From Doryteuthis pealeii (taxonomy: Eukaryota > Mollusca > Cephalopoda > Myopsida > Loliginidae), in the NCBI GenBank assembly GCA_023376005.1, contig CM042179.1, positions 19,935,270-19,999,269 of the forward strand: a stretch of DNA of 64,000 bases, written 5' to 3'. The notes beneath the pieces are model-generated. The model did no database searches, was not told the origin of the DNA, and saw only the letters and a list, made by a program, of their open reading frames with translations. Positions 52,480-64,000 of this stretch are shown piece by piece. Position 1 is the first letter of the stretch. Each line of letters begins with the position of its first letter. The translations under genes were made by a program, and so were the position numbers.

Positions 52480-53640
52480 GTAGCCCTTCCCCACTCTCAG
52501 GTATAAAGTTTGGATGGCTGAATATGGATAGTGTCACCTATATTGAGGCTTTTCGTTTCTCTCTCCACGTAGTATTGCTTCATTCTCTTCTCTTGCTTCT
52601 TCCATGCTTATTCAGCAGAGTATAAGTAGTAGGGTGATAGTTTTACTTCTGTGGCTGGAACCACCGACTTTGTCCGCCTGCCAAAGTGTCTCTATGCCGG
52701 GCTGATTTTCAGTCCCTCAGTTGGTACGTTGCAGAGGTCCAGAAGCCCCAGAAATTGGTCTTCTCCAGAGGTTCTGCACTTTCAAATGAGACATTTGAAA
52801 ACTTTTGCAGGTGCTTCTGTAACACGATAAACCGGGCTGCTTCCTGGATAGCATGCCACATGCTTGAACAGCTACTTTTTTGCAAATCTCTAGAATACGC
52901 GAGAACGGAGGCCCATTATTAAAGGTGAGTGTTTCTTGAATACCATAACATGCAAAGTGAGTCTACATGCATTTAATAATATGTTGGCGTGCCGAACCTA
53001 TCATTTCAAAGAAATTGCAGTGCTTATTTCCCGTAACCAGATACTCTTTTCCATCACATCAAAGAAGACCAACCACCACTTGTTATCATGGTTTTATTGG
53101 AACTGTTTGAGGTTCTGCAGGCTGGCGATCTACATAGGTTGCGCAGGTGGCACAGGTTTCCACCATTGTTGAATCTTTGTGGATATACGTGGCCAGAAGA
53201 TTTTATCCATCATTCGTCGAAGGCAGGTGTTAATAACGAGATGGCATGTATGTGTTTTGTTTCTTTTCAGATTGCATGGAGATGAGGATAATTATCATTT
53301 GACCTTGCAGTATCAGTCTATCATGTGCCGTGAGTTCATCACTGTAGTCAAAGAAAGGGTTGAGAGAGACCGACAATGACTTTGTCATTAGGCCATGCTC
53401 TGATCCAAAAGGAGAGACCTGTGTCATATATATATTACATATTTTCAGAAAAAGAAATAGATGTTGGTATGACTTCCGCAAGTGCTCCCATGGTGGGATC
53501 TCCCATGGTCAGATTTCCCATGTTATTGCAGCGCATCTGTGCCATCCTAAGTTTTTGTATTGGATGAAACGTCAAGTTATTTACCACCAATAATTCTTCA
53601 TTTACTGGTCCATTTGTTGTCGCACGAAATAAAGACACCA
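52480..53640 (-). pseudogene. Ty3/gypsy integrase and C-terminal region, decayed
   Basis: Reading the minus strand from 53,640, fragments in changing frames follow a gypsy integrase. DELTAHDRLILQGQMIII (53,335-53,280 region) is the usual lead-in before the zinc-binding domain. CATCATYVDRQP lies near 53,150-53,110, DGKEYLVT near 53,050-53,030, and HFACYGI with LTFNNGPPFS near 52,960-52,900. Near 52,560-52,500 comes a GDTIHIQPSKLYT-like piece typical of the end of the polyprotein. The expected catalytic aspartate of the S/T-DNG box is asparagine. Many stops make it inactive. Confidence 0.75.
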
Positions 53641-53749
53641 GCCAGTGGAAACACTTTCCCTGGTTTTTACGCTGCAGTTTACTGCAGCGTAAAATTGTAT
53701 TTCTGTGACCGCATCAAGAGATTTTGTATTTTTTTTTTGTGCTCTTGGC

Positions 53750-53835
53750 AATGACTTTGCAAGCATTGACACTAATGGTTTGTGATCTTTCAAAATCTTC
53801 ACGTGTCTTTCACGTAGTAATGAAACTTCTCCATT
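53750..53835 (-). pseudogene. Ty3/gypsy RNase H fragment
   Basis: The minus strand reads LKDHKPLVSMLAKSL, matching the TDHKPLV box near the end of gypsy RNase H. It sits between the integrase remnant and an inserted repeat that separates it from the RT. Confidence 0.7.
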
Positions 53836-53958
53836 GACATGCCAACATCTATTTCTTTTTTCGTTCCGTTTCTAACAATGTGCAATTTCAAGTTTTGAAA
53901 GATTCGTAGCGATAATTTGGAAGAAATTTTTTTAAACTCATTTTTTTTTTGTAAACAA

Positions 53959-54270
53959 ATTTTCTATTTAACCCATAAATAGGACCCTAACAAATACTAC
54001 CACTCCGGGTCAGGGTGGACCTAAGAGCAATGGTGACGAAGGAGTGCTCCACATTCACCAGACCTCCAGAACTGGAACCTCACCATCAGTTAGAGATTAA
54101 CTTCATATCCAGGACATGGAGACTATCAGTCACCGCCTTCTAGCACATATGATAAAAGGGTTGGGGCTGGCCATAAGGGCAATAGGGTTGGGCCAATCAT
54201 ATAGGGCTCGAAGGGACCAGCTGATAGATCGGAGGGGCGTCTCCAACAACCTGTCTAGACTACGTTAGGC
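53959..54270 (+). repeat. 0.31-kb dispersed repeat R, copy 1
   Basis: Starts tttctatttaacccata and contains actaccactccgggtcag, ggtgctccac-like, ccaggacatg, ccaccgccttctagca and gatcggagggg. The same order recurs at 59,948-60,261. It splits the gypsy RNase H region, so it is an insertion. No tRNA-like head or terminal inverted repeat was seen. Confidence 0.85.
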
Positions 54271-54389
54271 CCAAGGTAGTGTTGCGTATCATGGACTGTT
54301 CAGCTACGAGGATTCCGTCCTTAAGCATCGCGGGTGGCCATCCATGGCTAACAGGTGGCCCCATAGGGAAGGAGTCTTAACCGTCTGTA

Positions 54390-55376
54390 GAGGTGCAGTC
54401 TTTTGGATCAGAGCGGCTCCCAGGCTATATTCACAGGCATCATTCTCCAGTATTAGGTCTTCTTGTAGATTGTAATATGTTAGGTATTACAAGTGATTAG
54501 GTGTTTCATTTAGTTGAATGTCGCTTGTTGTGATTCAGACCATATCAATATAGCATCTTTTTTGTGAATTCCTCAAGGGGCTTTATGATGGAGGTCAAGT
54601 TGGGAACAAACTTACATAATTGACCATACCCAAAAATCAAGCTTCCACATCTTCTGGGGTGGGCATGTTTCGGGTGGCTTGTACCTTCTCTGGGTATACC
54701 ACAATGCCTTTGCTGACATTCCGATACCCCATGAAAGTAATGTTGGGAAAGCGTATCTTAAATTTCTCCAGGTTGAACTTGACCTCAGCTGTACAGTATC
54801 TTTCAAGCAGCACGCGTACCCGTTTGTCATATTCTCCCTGGGTTCGTCCAAATACCACTAGGTCATCCACAATGATTTCCGAGACAGAGTTCAAGCCAAA
54901 TGGTAGCCTTCACCAGTGAAATCGCCCATAGCCACTCTTAAAAGGTCACTGAATACGTCATCTAATTCTAAATGCCAAAATCCTGAAGATAAATCCGCCG
55001 TAGTGAATATTTTGGAATATTTCATGTCGTGTAGAAACATCTTCTGGGCATGGTGTAATATTTACAGAGGAAAATCTTGTTAATTACATGGGGGTCCAAA
55101 CATATTTTTTGGGAACCATTTTTCTTGTTAGTGGTGACAAGCAGGTTAACTCATAGAGTTGGATTTAATGACATCGATTTATATTAGCCTCTTCAGTTCT
55201 GTCTTTACCTGTGATTGGATTAAAATAGACACTTTTCTATTTTCTATCTTCAACTGCAATGATGTTACACCTGGTAATTTGACAAGTTTACCATCAAACA
55301 CATCGTTAAATTCTTGTTCCATGGTTACAAAAGCAATGCGGTGAAAATTATTGTCTTTTGGTAAAACAAAGTCCAT
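54390..55376 (-). pseudogene. Ty3/gypsy reverse transcriptase and RNase H start, decayed
   Basis: Reading down from 55,376: DGKLVKLPGV (linker between protease and RT), ELTCLSPLTRK and a decayed LDP-like piece. GFWHLELDD follows near 54,990-54,965, then FGLNSVSE joined almost directly to IIVDDLVVFGRT (54,876-54,840). FNLEKFKIRFPNITFMGYR and MPTPEDVEA end near 54,640. The RNase H start SLGAALIQK is near 54,450. The catalytic box has I-V-D-D where Y/F-x-D-D is usual, and the segment that normally lies between PFGLxSAPE and YxDD is missing. Confidence 0.85.
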
Positions 55377-55520
55377 CTGTTTTCATGCTTGGAGATCTAA
55401 CAGGAGTTGTCATTTGTCTTCATCCTTGATAATTAAGAATTCGACGAAGCATATATGGTTGTTCTTTGGGTTTTTGATGATAGTGAAACCACTTGAACTG
55501 TGCCGAACTAAGGTTTTGTT

Positions 55521-55703
55521 TCACATTGGTAGGACTTCATGATATGGTTTAATATGCCTTTCATATTTTGCAGGGAGCATGTTGACTTTTGCTCCAGTAT
55601 CAATCTTGATTACTATTTTATTTCCTTTTCTAACATCATACACATCATAAGCGTCATTGCTTTTCTTACCTGCAGACACATAGATGTTCATTCCTATCTT
55701 CAT
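55521..55703 (-). pseudogene. Ty3/gypsy aspartic protease fragment
   Basis: A 60-codon open stretch contains IKIDTGAKVNMLP. The D-T-G-A active-site motif lies at about 55,601-55,590. This is the retropepsin of the gypsy polyprotein, in the expected place between gag and RT, without the rest of the domain intact. Confidence 0.85.
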
Positions 55704-55759
55704 CTGAAATGGTGTTCATTTTACATACTAGCCCGGTAAAAATTCTTATTTTCCTTTTC

Positions 55760-56185
55760 TTTTGTCCTTGGTTGGGACACTTGGACCAGAAGTGATTCTT
55801 CTCATGACAAGCTTTACAGGTCGGACATCTGTCTTGTCTGTGATTGTAGTGGAAACCATAAAATTGTCATTCCTATTGTGGGGCATTTTTTCTTTGATTC
55901 ATCCACTTTCATCACATCAGAATGTGCCAATTCAATCCTCACGCATTGGCTTTACAACTGCAACCTTTTAAAATATTCTGCAAGTGTCTATTGTCTTTTG
56001 AGAGATTGAAGGTTTGAACCTCCAGTAGGTCTTGCATTGCTTCACACCAGTAACAATTTGGTCCCTCATCAGAGAATCCGAGTCACAGAAATTGCAAGTC
56101 TTTGACAGAACTCATAAACTACTAACAAAAACTGTTAAAAGATTCACCCTTGTCCTGTTTGCTATGTAGAAACACAAAACGTTTG
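55760..56185 (-). pseudogene. Ty3/gypsy gag remnant with zinc knuckle
   Basis: The minus strand shows a RDQIVTGVK box near 56,070-56,045, common at the end of gypsy capsid. A cysteine-rich knuckle follows at 55,828-55,778, with CPTCKACHEKNHFWSKC, and then a basic tail. Stops and frameshifts separate the two. Confidence 0.75.
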
Positions 56186-56189
56186 TCAC

Positions 56190-56375
56190 CATGTTACCTG
56201 TAATTTAAATGAGGACGACAACGGAATTGTATATAAAACATCTTTATTCCTAACAGAAAATCCCTTAATTGGAGGGCTATACAGTAGGAGGCACAATAAG
56301 GGACATGTCAGGGGTAGCTTATATACGCAAAACATACCACCCCCCAAGCGAACGGACAAGTGGAACGTCTTCATT
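56190..56375 (-). mobile_element. Probable 5' LTR end and primer-binding site
   Basis: On the minus strand this contains a TATA-like tatataag, a polyadenylation-type aataaag and an end in acaggtaaca, followed at once by tggtgac, a typical primer-binding-site start. Gag follows in the right direction. The upstream LTR boundary is not determined. No second LTR was found at the other end (near 52 kb). Confidence 0.55.
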
Positions 56376-56744
56376 GACTGTCATAAAGACAAAACTAGAT
56401 CATGTTCATTGGCTTTTATTTATTTTTCCCCAAAAAAATTTAGAAAGTTGAATATTACGTTTGTTGGGACATTTTGTAGACAAAATTCCGGTTGGTATTT
56501 CAGATATTTATCTTTCGTTAACAAGTTAAAAACTGAAGATATTACAAATGGCACAAACCCTATAAATGAAGAGCAACAAATCTACATATGCTCTACATTT
56601 GTTTTATGAATGCACACACGTTTTACTGTACATACATAAATGCCCACACTCCAAATAAATAGTCACCTGTTAACCCCACCACAGTTAACACTAAGACTAT
56701 TATTTACTATTCTCGTCTAGGGTCCTGAATGTTAGGAATAGTCG

Positions 56745-56870
56745 TTTTTAACCTTTTTATCGGGCCTCCATGTCGGCCAAAACGTTGTGTATATAACTAT
56801 AAAGATAAAGACAAAAGTGGGAAAATCTCAATAATACAAATTATCAAACCTCATCTAAAAAGTTCAAAAC
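56745..56870 (+). repeat. Penelope-type terminal remnant
   Basis: Diverged from the Penelope-like end at 63,712-63,805. The shared order is ggcc-aaacgttgt, then an aaagat- or gaagat-rich stretch, ataatacaaattatcaa (ataatactaatcatcaa in the other) and cctcatct. Confidence 0.65.
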
Positions 56871-56926
56871 AAATAATGTTTAAAATATATTTAGGGATCA
56901 GATAAATATATGGAACAGAAATTTTT

Positions 56927-58020
56927 TTTTTTACAATTATGAAAAAAGAGACAGCAACAGGTTTTTTAATTTAGCGTATTAAAGATATAAATTGAAATAG
57001 ATTTTCTATGTTTTATGCACAGATACGACAGTAAATATATCTTTATAACATCATGTATAGACCTGTCTGTGTATATAATTTGATAGTCCAATGTACAAAC
57101 GTAACTGAAAATATACTTTTTTGACCCTCATGTACAGATGTGACCGAGAAAACGCTTTTCTAATATTGTGTACACAACATTAACAGTAAATTTATATCGA
57201 TGATATCATACACATGTTAGACTAAACATTCAGATATTAAAATGTATTTCTGACTCATGTGTAGCTACAATTATAAAATAAATCTTTATGATGTCATGTG
57301 CAGTTTTTTTTTCGATCCCATATATAGATTCCAGTCCCCAATATACAAACGTGACTGGAAAAAAACCCAACCCTTTTCTGACAATGTGAGTTTTCTGGCC
57401 TCATATATGCATAAGATTTTGGTACATGTATGACAAGAAAGAAAGTCGCTAAAGTCTTACCTGACATTTGCACAAAGATGGCCATAAAGAATATTTTCTG
57501 ACTTTCTTCATTAAATATAGACATAGAGAAAACGTGCTATTTATAGTGTATCTTTCTGTGTCTTATTAATAATAATTCAAAACATTTAATTAATATGACT
57601 TTGTTAGATTTCAGCAATATTTTAATTCTATTTTGTAGCAGTTCATTTAGATCCAGTACCCGCTATAAAAGAATATCCACCCACGAAAAAACAAAAAAAA
57701 AGACAAAAAACAAAACAAAACATTTATATATGATAAGATTATTGATATTTGTATATTCAACGTGACATTTATTCTTTTCTTATGTTGCTTTTCATTTCAA
57801 TAAAATCGTTTTCTTTAACGTATCCATTTTTAGATAAATGACGTGTTTCCGCCTCCCTATAACCATTCAAATTTATAAATACAATGAATACAAAACCTAA
57901 CAAGTGAGTAATCTATTTGACCAGTCAACTCAATTGATAGATTTAAATTAATACGCTGACATGAGATGAAACTGTATAGAAATTTGTTCAATTGTTATAA
58001 AATTATAAAAGAAATAATTT
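56927..58020 (+). repeat. Dispersed third copy of arm C segment (D)
   Basis: Very close to 21,184-22,332 in the same orientation, including the 39-bp minisatellite (57,015-57,515), with a 10-bp deletion near 57,388 and other small losses. Both ends are abrupt. It shows that at least this 1.1 kb of the inverted-repeat arms is a genuine dispersed repeat. Confidence 0.92.
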
Positions 58021-58204
58021 TCTTTTTTTATTTAAAAGTACAAATAAATATAAAATCAATTAATAGTAAATATATTTTCATTTTTTATTTCTATTCAAAG
58101 TTGATTCCGGTCAAAGTGATGGTACAATCCTATCCTTTGCTTACAGTCAGGCCTTTCATGAAATATAGCGAGTGAATAGGAGAGAAGGTTGATAGATTAC
58201 AGTG

Positions 58205-58520
58205 TTAAGGAGGAAAAGAGAGAAGTGGACGATAGGTTAAAAGTAGGGAGTGTTAAGGAGTAAACAAAACAAAAAAGGAGCCTGACCATGCCAATAAATA
58301 CTACTACCACCCTCTAAAGACGAAAAGAGAAAAATGGACGATAGGTTAAAAGTAGGGGGTGTTAAGGAGTAAAAAAAGAGCCTGACCATACCAATAAATA
58401 CTACTACCGCCCTCTAAAGAGAAAAAGAGAGAAGTGGACGATAGGTTAAAGTAGGGAGTGTTAAGGAGTAAACAAAACAAAACAAAAAAAGGAACCTGGC
58501 AACACAACTACTAGCGCCCT
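58205..58520 (+). repeat. Three-unit tandem repeat, 100-109 bp
   Basis: The word tggacgataggttaaa starts at 58,226, 58,335 and 58,435. Each unit continues with gtgttaaggagtaaa, an A-rich part, gcctgacca or similar, and an actactac-like end before cctctaaaga. Confidence 0.93.
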
Positions 58521-59039
58521 ATATTAAATCGAAACTACTACATTATGTTTTAAAGTTGCTTCATTAAAAAAAAAAATTTTCAACCGAAGTAGAAAGAAAA
58601 TAATATTTTTTGCTATTGATCATTTGAAAATGTGTTACAATTATTACGTTTTCAACGTGTGCATTTATTTTGTGAATAGCAGAATATTTGTTTTCGTTTA
58701 TTATTCTTAAATATTTTCATCCCATTTTTAATTATTATTATTAAGACAAAGTTTGATATCAGCTGATGAAATATGAAGAAATGATAAATGATTCATGATA
58801 TTCTAAAAATGAAAAGTCTACAAAATAAATCATCAATATTGATAAAAAAATAAAACACATTGAAAGTTGTATGTTTTTTTTTATATTCATTAAAAAGGTT
58901 AAAATATATGTGAGATTGTAATGTTTAATTGAGAGTTTATTTGATACTTACGAGTAATTCATTACGTTTTTTGTTTAAAAAAAATCTACTAATAAGAGTA
59001 ATATGTTCGTTCTGTCTATTAAGTAATGAGATTCATTGT

Positions 59040-59040
<1 letters not shown>
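58520..59040. other. AT-rich sequence, nothing recognised
   Basis: No coding region or repeat family recognised. Confidence 0.5.

Positions 59041-59041
<1 letters not shown>

Positions 59042-59119
<78 letters not shown>
59042..59119. repeat. (AT)n microsatellite
   Basis: About 78 bp of uninterrupted AT dinucleotides. Confidence 0.99.
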
Positions 59120-59122
<3 letters not shown>

Positions 59123-59945
59123 AATAATAATATATATTTTTAGTATATATTTATTTGTATGTAAACAAGTCTGCTACCATCTGTTTCATGCTATCCAAAC
59201 TTAATTGTTTAAGTGAAGCAATCATCGGGCAGCGAAAGTTTTTTGAAAATGATAAAGATATGATCAAGTCGACTGCGTGTTTGTGTAACTGTATGCGCGT
59301 GTCACTTGGTTGTTTACGTATGTTATGTATAAAGTAGTTGTTCCCACTCCTAGAAACAGTGCTGAAAGTCTTTAACTGACACTGATTGTGCAATTTGTTA
59401 CTTGTTACACTCAACAGTTCATAAATGGCTACCACATAATTGTTTTTTTCTTTTATTTGTCAAAAGGACTAAGATATAGAGAGTAAGCGTTAAGTGTTAT
59501 TACAGAGATATTCTTTTCGGACCAAAACCCGTTCACAGATGCTGATTTTTATGTCTAGAAAGTTTTTTTTTTTTTTTAAATTCTGGTTGGCGTCCCTGAT
59601 TACAAATAAGATGATCAAACATTAATTCCCCCAAAATCATTCTTTTTGTCAAACGTTGATAAGATATTATGGTTGCATCCTTTTGTTGCATTTTTTAAAA
59701 ACAAAAGTGATCATTCGACCAGGACAGCGTTCATCTTCCATTATCACTCGGCCATCCAAAAATGTTTGTGTGACCAATCACTCTATGTCCAGGATAAAAA
59801 GTTGATCACCATAATCCCGTTTGGTTTGGTTTGGTTTGTTTTGTTTTGTTTTACGGCATATCAACCTCAGTAGGTCATTTAATGCCGATAAAGTTTTGAA
59901 ATAAATTCATTCTTAATGGATAATACAATTCTGTTTATAAACTCA
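59120..59945. other. Intergenic sequence, nothing recognised
   Basis: Short open frames on both strands show no family features. A G/T-rich ggtttggtttggtttg run lies near 59,820. Confidence 0.5.
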
Positions 59946-59947
59946 TG

Positions 59948-60261
59948 TTTTTCTATTTAACCCATAGATGGGACCCTAATAGGTACTACCACTCCGGGTC
60001 AGAGTGGACCAGGGAGCAATGGTGATGAAGGGGTGCTCCACATTCCCCAAACCTCCAAAACTGGAACCTCACCATCAGATAGAGTTTAACGTCATTCCCA
60101 GGACATGTAGACCCACAGCCACCGCCTTCTAGCATCCATATGATAAAAAGGGGTTGGGGCTTGCCATAAGGGCAATAGGGTTGGGAAAATCATATAGGTG
60201 CTAAGGCTTGACGTGACCAGCCGATTGATCGGAGGGGCCTCTCCGACCGCCCGTCTAGCCC
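59948..60261 (+). repeat. 0.31-kb dispersed repeat R, copy 2
   Basis: Same order of words as 53,959-54,270, moderately diverged and with small indels. It ends at ccgtctagccc just before the second 2.1-kb duplication. Confidence 0.85.
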
Positions 60262-60294
60262 AAAATTGAAGATTATATTCTATTATATGTCCCG

Positions 60295-62518
<2,224 letters not shown>

Positions 62519-62749
62519 TATCTGCGTTATTCGGACTATTGTCCCCATCTTCATTATTATTTGTACAATGTTTCGGCTGATATGCCCTCCGGCCTTCTTC
62601 AGGTATTTCTTGTCGCACTCGGGAACCTTCTTTTGGAACTCGGGAACTTTCTTGTCGTAATCGGGAGCCATCACGGAACTTTGAACCAAACCCTTTATTT
62701 AGTCCACGGGGGTATCCTGTTCTCATTCCGCTAACCATAGCTGGGGTAG

Positions 62750-62876
62750 GAGTTGTGTTAACTATTTTTCTATGTTACTGCCTCTACTCAGGATTTAACC
62801 CGGAATCCAGAGATAACTGTCACTTAAAACTGTTTTAATCTAACTACCTCATCCACTAGGCCATGTGTCCAATTGG
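62750..62876 (-). mobile_element. tRNA-like SINE unit inside Penelope-like element
   Basis: On the minus strand an A-box-like tggcctagtggatgagg (complement of 62,850-62,866) and a B box gggttaaatcc (complement of 62,791-62,801) are correctly ordered. The unit separates the end of the GIY-YIG frame from the GYPRGLNKG segment that usually follows it, so it is probably an insertion. Boundaries are approximate and no clear target duplication was found. Confidence 0.6.
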
Positions 62877-63033
62877 ACAATTGAGTGTGAACTTTGGGAA
62901 CTTATAAACCTAATGTCTTGTTTTTGGCTAGAATATCTACCTATTCATTTTTATGTATGTTTTTTTTACCTAGACTCATATTGTGTTTTTTTTTCTCTCC
63001 TCAATCTGATCTAGCCTTCTTAATTATGGGTTC

Positions 63034-63465
63034 CTATATTGTATTCATTTCTATGCTAGGTCTACTTAACAGCCCAGTACAGCCTATCATATGTGCTGAT
63101 TCTTTGAGGTGTCTTCTCTTCCAATGTTCTTCTCTATCTATTATTCTAACTTCATCCCATAAGGGCAGATGGTTTCCCTTTTCATTCCATATATGGTCAG
63201 CCATACCCGACTTTTCTATTTCTCCTCGGACCACTGCTTTACGATGTTCTTCTAGTCTTACTTTCAGTGGACGGCATGTTTCACCTTTGTATTCTTTGCC
63301 ACTGCTGCATGGGATGGAATACACACAATTTTTGGTCATGTTGTATTCTGCTGGGCGCTTGACTCGGACGAGATGTTTACGAAGAGTTGAGTCACTCCTG
63401 AATGTTATTCTGATGTTATAGGGATTACATATCTTTTGAATCTTTTCAGCCAAGCCCTTTGACAT
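63034..63465 (-). pseudogene. Penelope-like GIY-YIG endonuclease domain
   Basis: A 143-codon open stretch. NCVYSIPCSSGKEYKGET at residues 46-63 is the GIY-YIG core. It is followed by RPLKVRLEEHRKAV and DHIWNEKGNHLPLW, the order seen in Penelope-like elements. This endonuclease nicks target DNA for reverse transcription. A stop after SIEMNTI replaces the usual continuation, and the upstream RT lies in another frame because of a one-base insertion near 63,450. The element is therefore non-functional though recently active-looking. Confidence 0.9.
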
Positions 63466-63710
63466 AGGTTAGACAGACTGTGGTGAGTTTTCGGGTATCA
63501 TCCTCTGTCCTGCTATCCAGATTTATCATAGCCGATGTTATGCTCTCAGGATAATTGTTACGACGGAGGGTCTCTCTTAAGTTGTCCATTTCCTTCTGGT
63601 ATACCTCATCACTGCTGATGGCTTTTGCTCGATGTTGTAAGCAGCGGACGATACCTTTCTTTACATTGTATGGATGGTGGGAATTGAAGTTTAGATACTG
63701 TCCAGTGAAG
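63446..63710 (-). pseudogene. Penelope-like RT thumb fragment
   Basis: FTGQYLNFNSHHPYNVKKG followed by IVRCLQHRAKAIS is the typical region after the polymerase core of Penelope-like RTs. The palm and fingers are absent because the element is truncated here. The open frame runs on upstream to 63,760 only by reading into the inverted terminal piece. Confidence 0.88.
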
Positions 63711-63832
63711 GAGGGCATATCGCCGAAACGTTGTACAAATAACAATGAAGATGATGACAATAGTCCGAATAACGCAGATAATACTAATCATCAAGCCTCA
63801 TCTCAAACATTTAGCGAAATGAATATTTGTAT

Positions 63833-64000
63833 ATACGAGAGATTTATATGCATATTTGAATTCATTTTATGGGTCCCACTGGCCAGTTTACAGTTTCCAT
63901 GAAAACAAGACTAATTTTCCGTCCTGAACGAGGGCAGATAATCGAATATTTGTAGATATTTCCTCAACTCGCTCGCCATGGGTCGCAAGAGTGGAGCATC
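63833..64000. repeat. Tail of duplication copy 2 and start of a further module copy
   Basis: After the Penelope insertion, 63,833-63,866 completes the module end seen at 49,375-49,410. Then ttttatgggtcccactggcc begins another copy matching 49,126-49,262 and 62,288-62,424, running off the window. The module of about 283 bp is thus at least partly in tandem. Confidence 0.85.

Larger units (their letters stand above)
62519..63819 (-). mobile_element. 5'-truncated Penelope-like element
   Basis: The insertion is flanked by tgaatatttgtat at 62,506-62,518 and 63,820-63,832, a 13-bp target duplication. It carries, on the minus strand, an RT thumb fragment, a GIY-YIG domain and a 3' part with LNKGFGSKFRDGSR and PEEGRRAYQPK. 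The last 75 bp at its 3' end (62,519-62,593) recur inverted at its 5' end (63,712-63,790), so the copy has terminal inverted pieces. It sits in the 2.1-kb repeat and is itself broken by a SINE-like unit. Confidence 0.88.

Noticed and set aside
59042..59119. Open frames through AT and GA microsatellites
   Set aside because: Dipeptide repeats such as IYIYIY or RERERE arise from simple repeats only.
62560..62620. Hammerhead ribozyme in the Penelope-like 3' end
   Set aside because: On the minus strand cctgaagaagg and gccgaaac resemble core boxes and Penelope-like elements are known to carry hammerheads. However, stem I does not pair, stem II has an extra base, and the region is coding-like.

Overview
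This window looks like nuclear DNA from an animal: AT-rich, with no convincing intact host gene. It is packed with decayed retroelements, tRNA-derived SINEs, tandem repeats and microsatellites. Several decayed families (a Ty3/gypsy LTR element, non-LTR LINEs, a Penelope-like element with a GIY-YIG domain, and a SINE-like unit carrying a hammerhead-ribozyme fold) are common together in lophotrochozoan genomes. A mollusc, perhaps a cephalopod, is my best guess; this is inference only.

Region 1 (1-23,848) is a very large inverted repeat. Arm B (1,217-10,232) is the reverse complement of arm C (14,667-23,848), colinear over about 9 kb. Arm A (1-1,216) is a second fold-back, repeating 22.6-23.8 kb in direct orientation. 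Between B and C lie a 1.2-kb single-copy stretch, a 3.2-kb polypyrimidine tract and a 100-N assembly gap. The arms differ mostly by small indels, so an assembly or fold-back-read artefact must be considered before any biology.

Region 2 (23.8-31 kb) is a graveyard of elements. It holds a diverged inverted copy of part of arm C, a tRNA-derived SINE, a LINE fragment in which a 136-bp piece of the reverse transcriptase is repeated seven times in tandem, and another LINE RT split by a SINE with a perfect 17-bp target duplication.

Region 3 (31.1-46.5 kb) is one uninterrupted 15.4-kb tandem array of a 99/100-bp unit, about 155 copies. It is bounded on both sides by decayed protein-coding sequence that resembles a transposon protein. 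The unit is open in one frame when 99 bp long and shifts frame when 100 bp long. The 3' half shows a 199-bp higher-order period.

Region 4 (47.3-64 kb) is framed by two direct copies of a 2.1-kb repeat. Between them lie a decayed LINE RT, the SINE-like unit with the hammerhead fold (52.04-52.18 kb), a broken Ty3/gypsy element on the minus strand (52.5-56.4 kb), a third copy of 1.1 kb of arm C, and small tandem repeats. At the right end a 5'-truncated Penelope-like element is inserted with a 13-bp target duplication and is itself interrupted by a SINE-like unit.

No genes here work together as a host pathway. What links the features is nested insertion and local tandem amplification.
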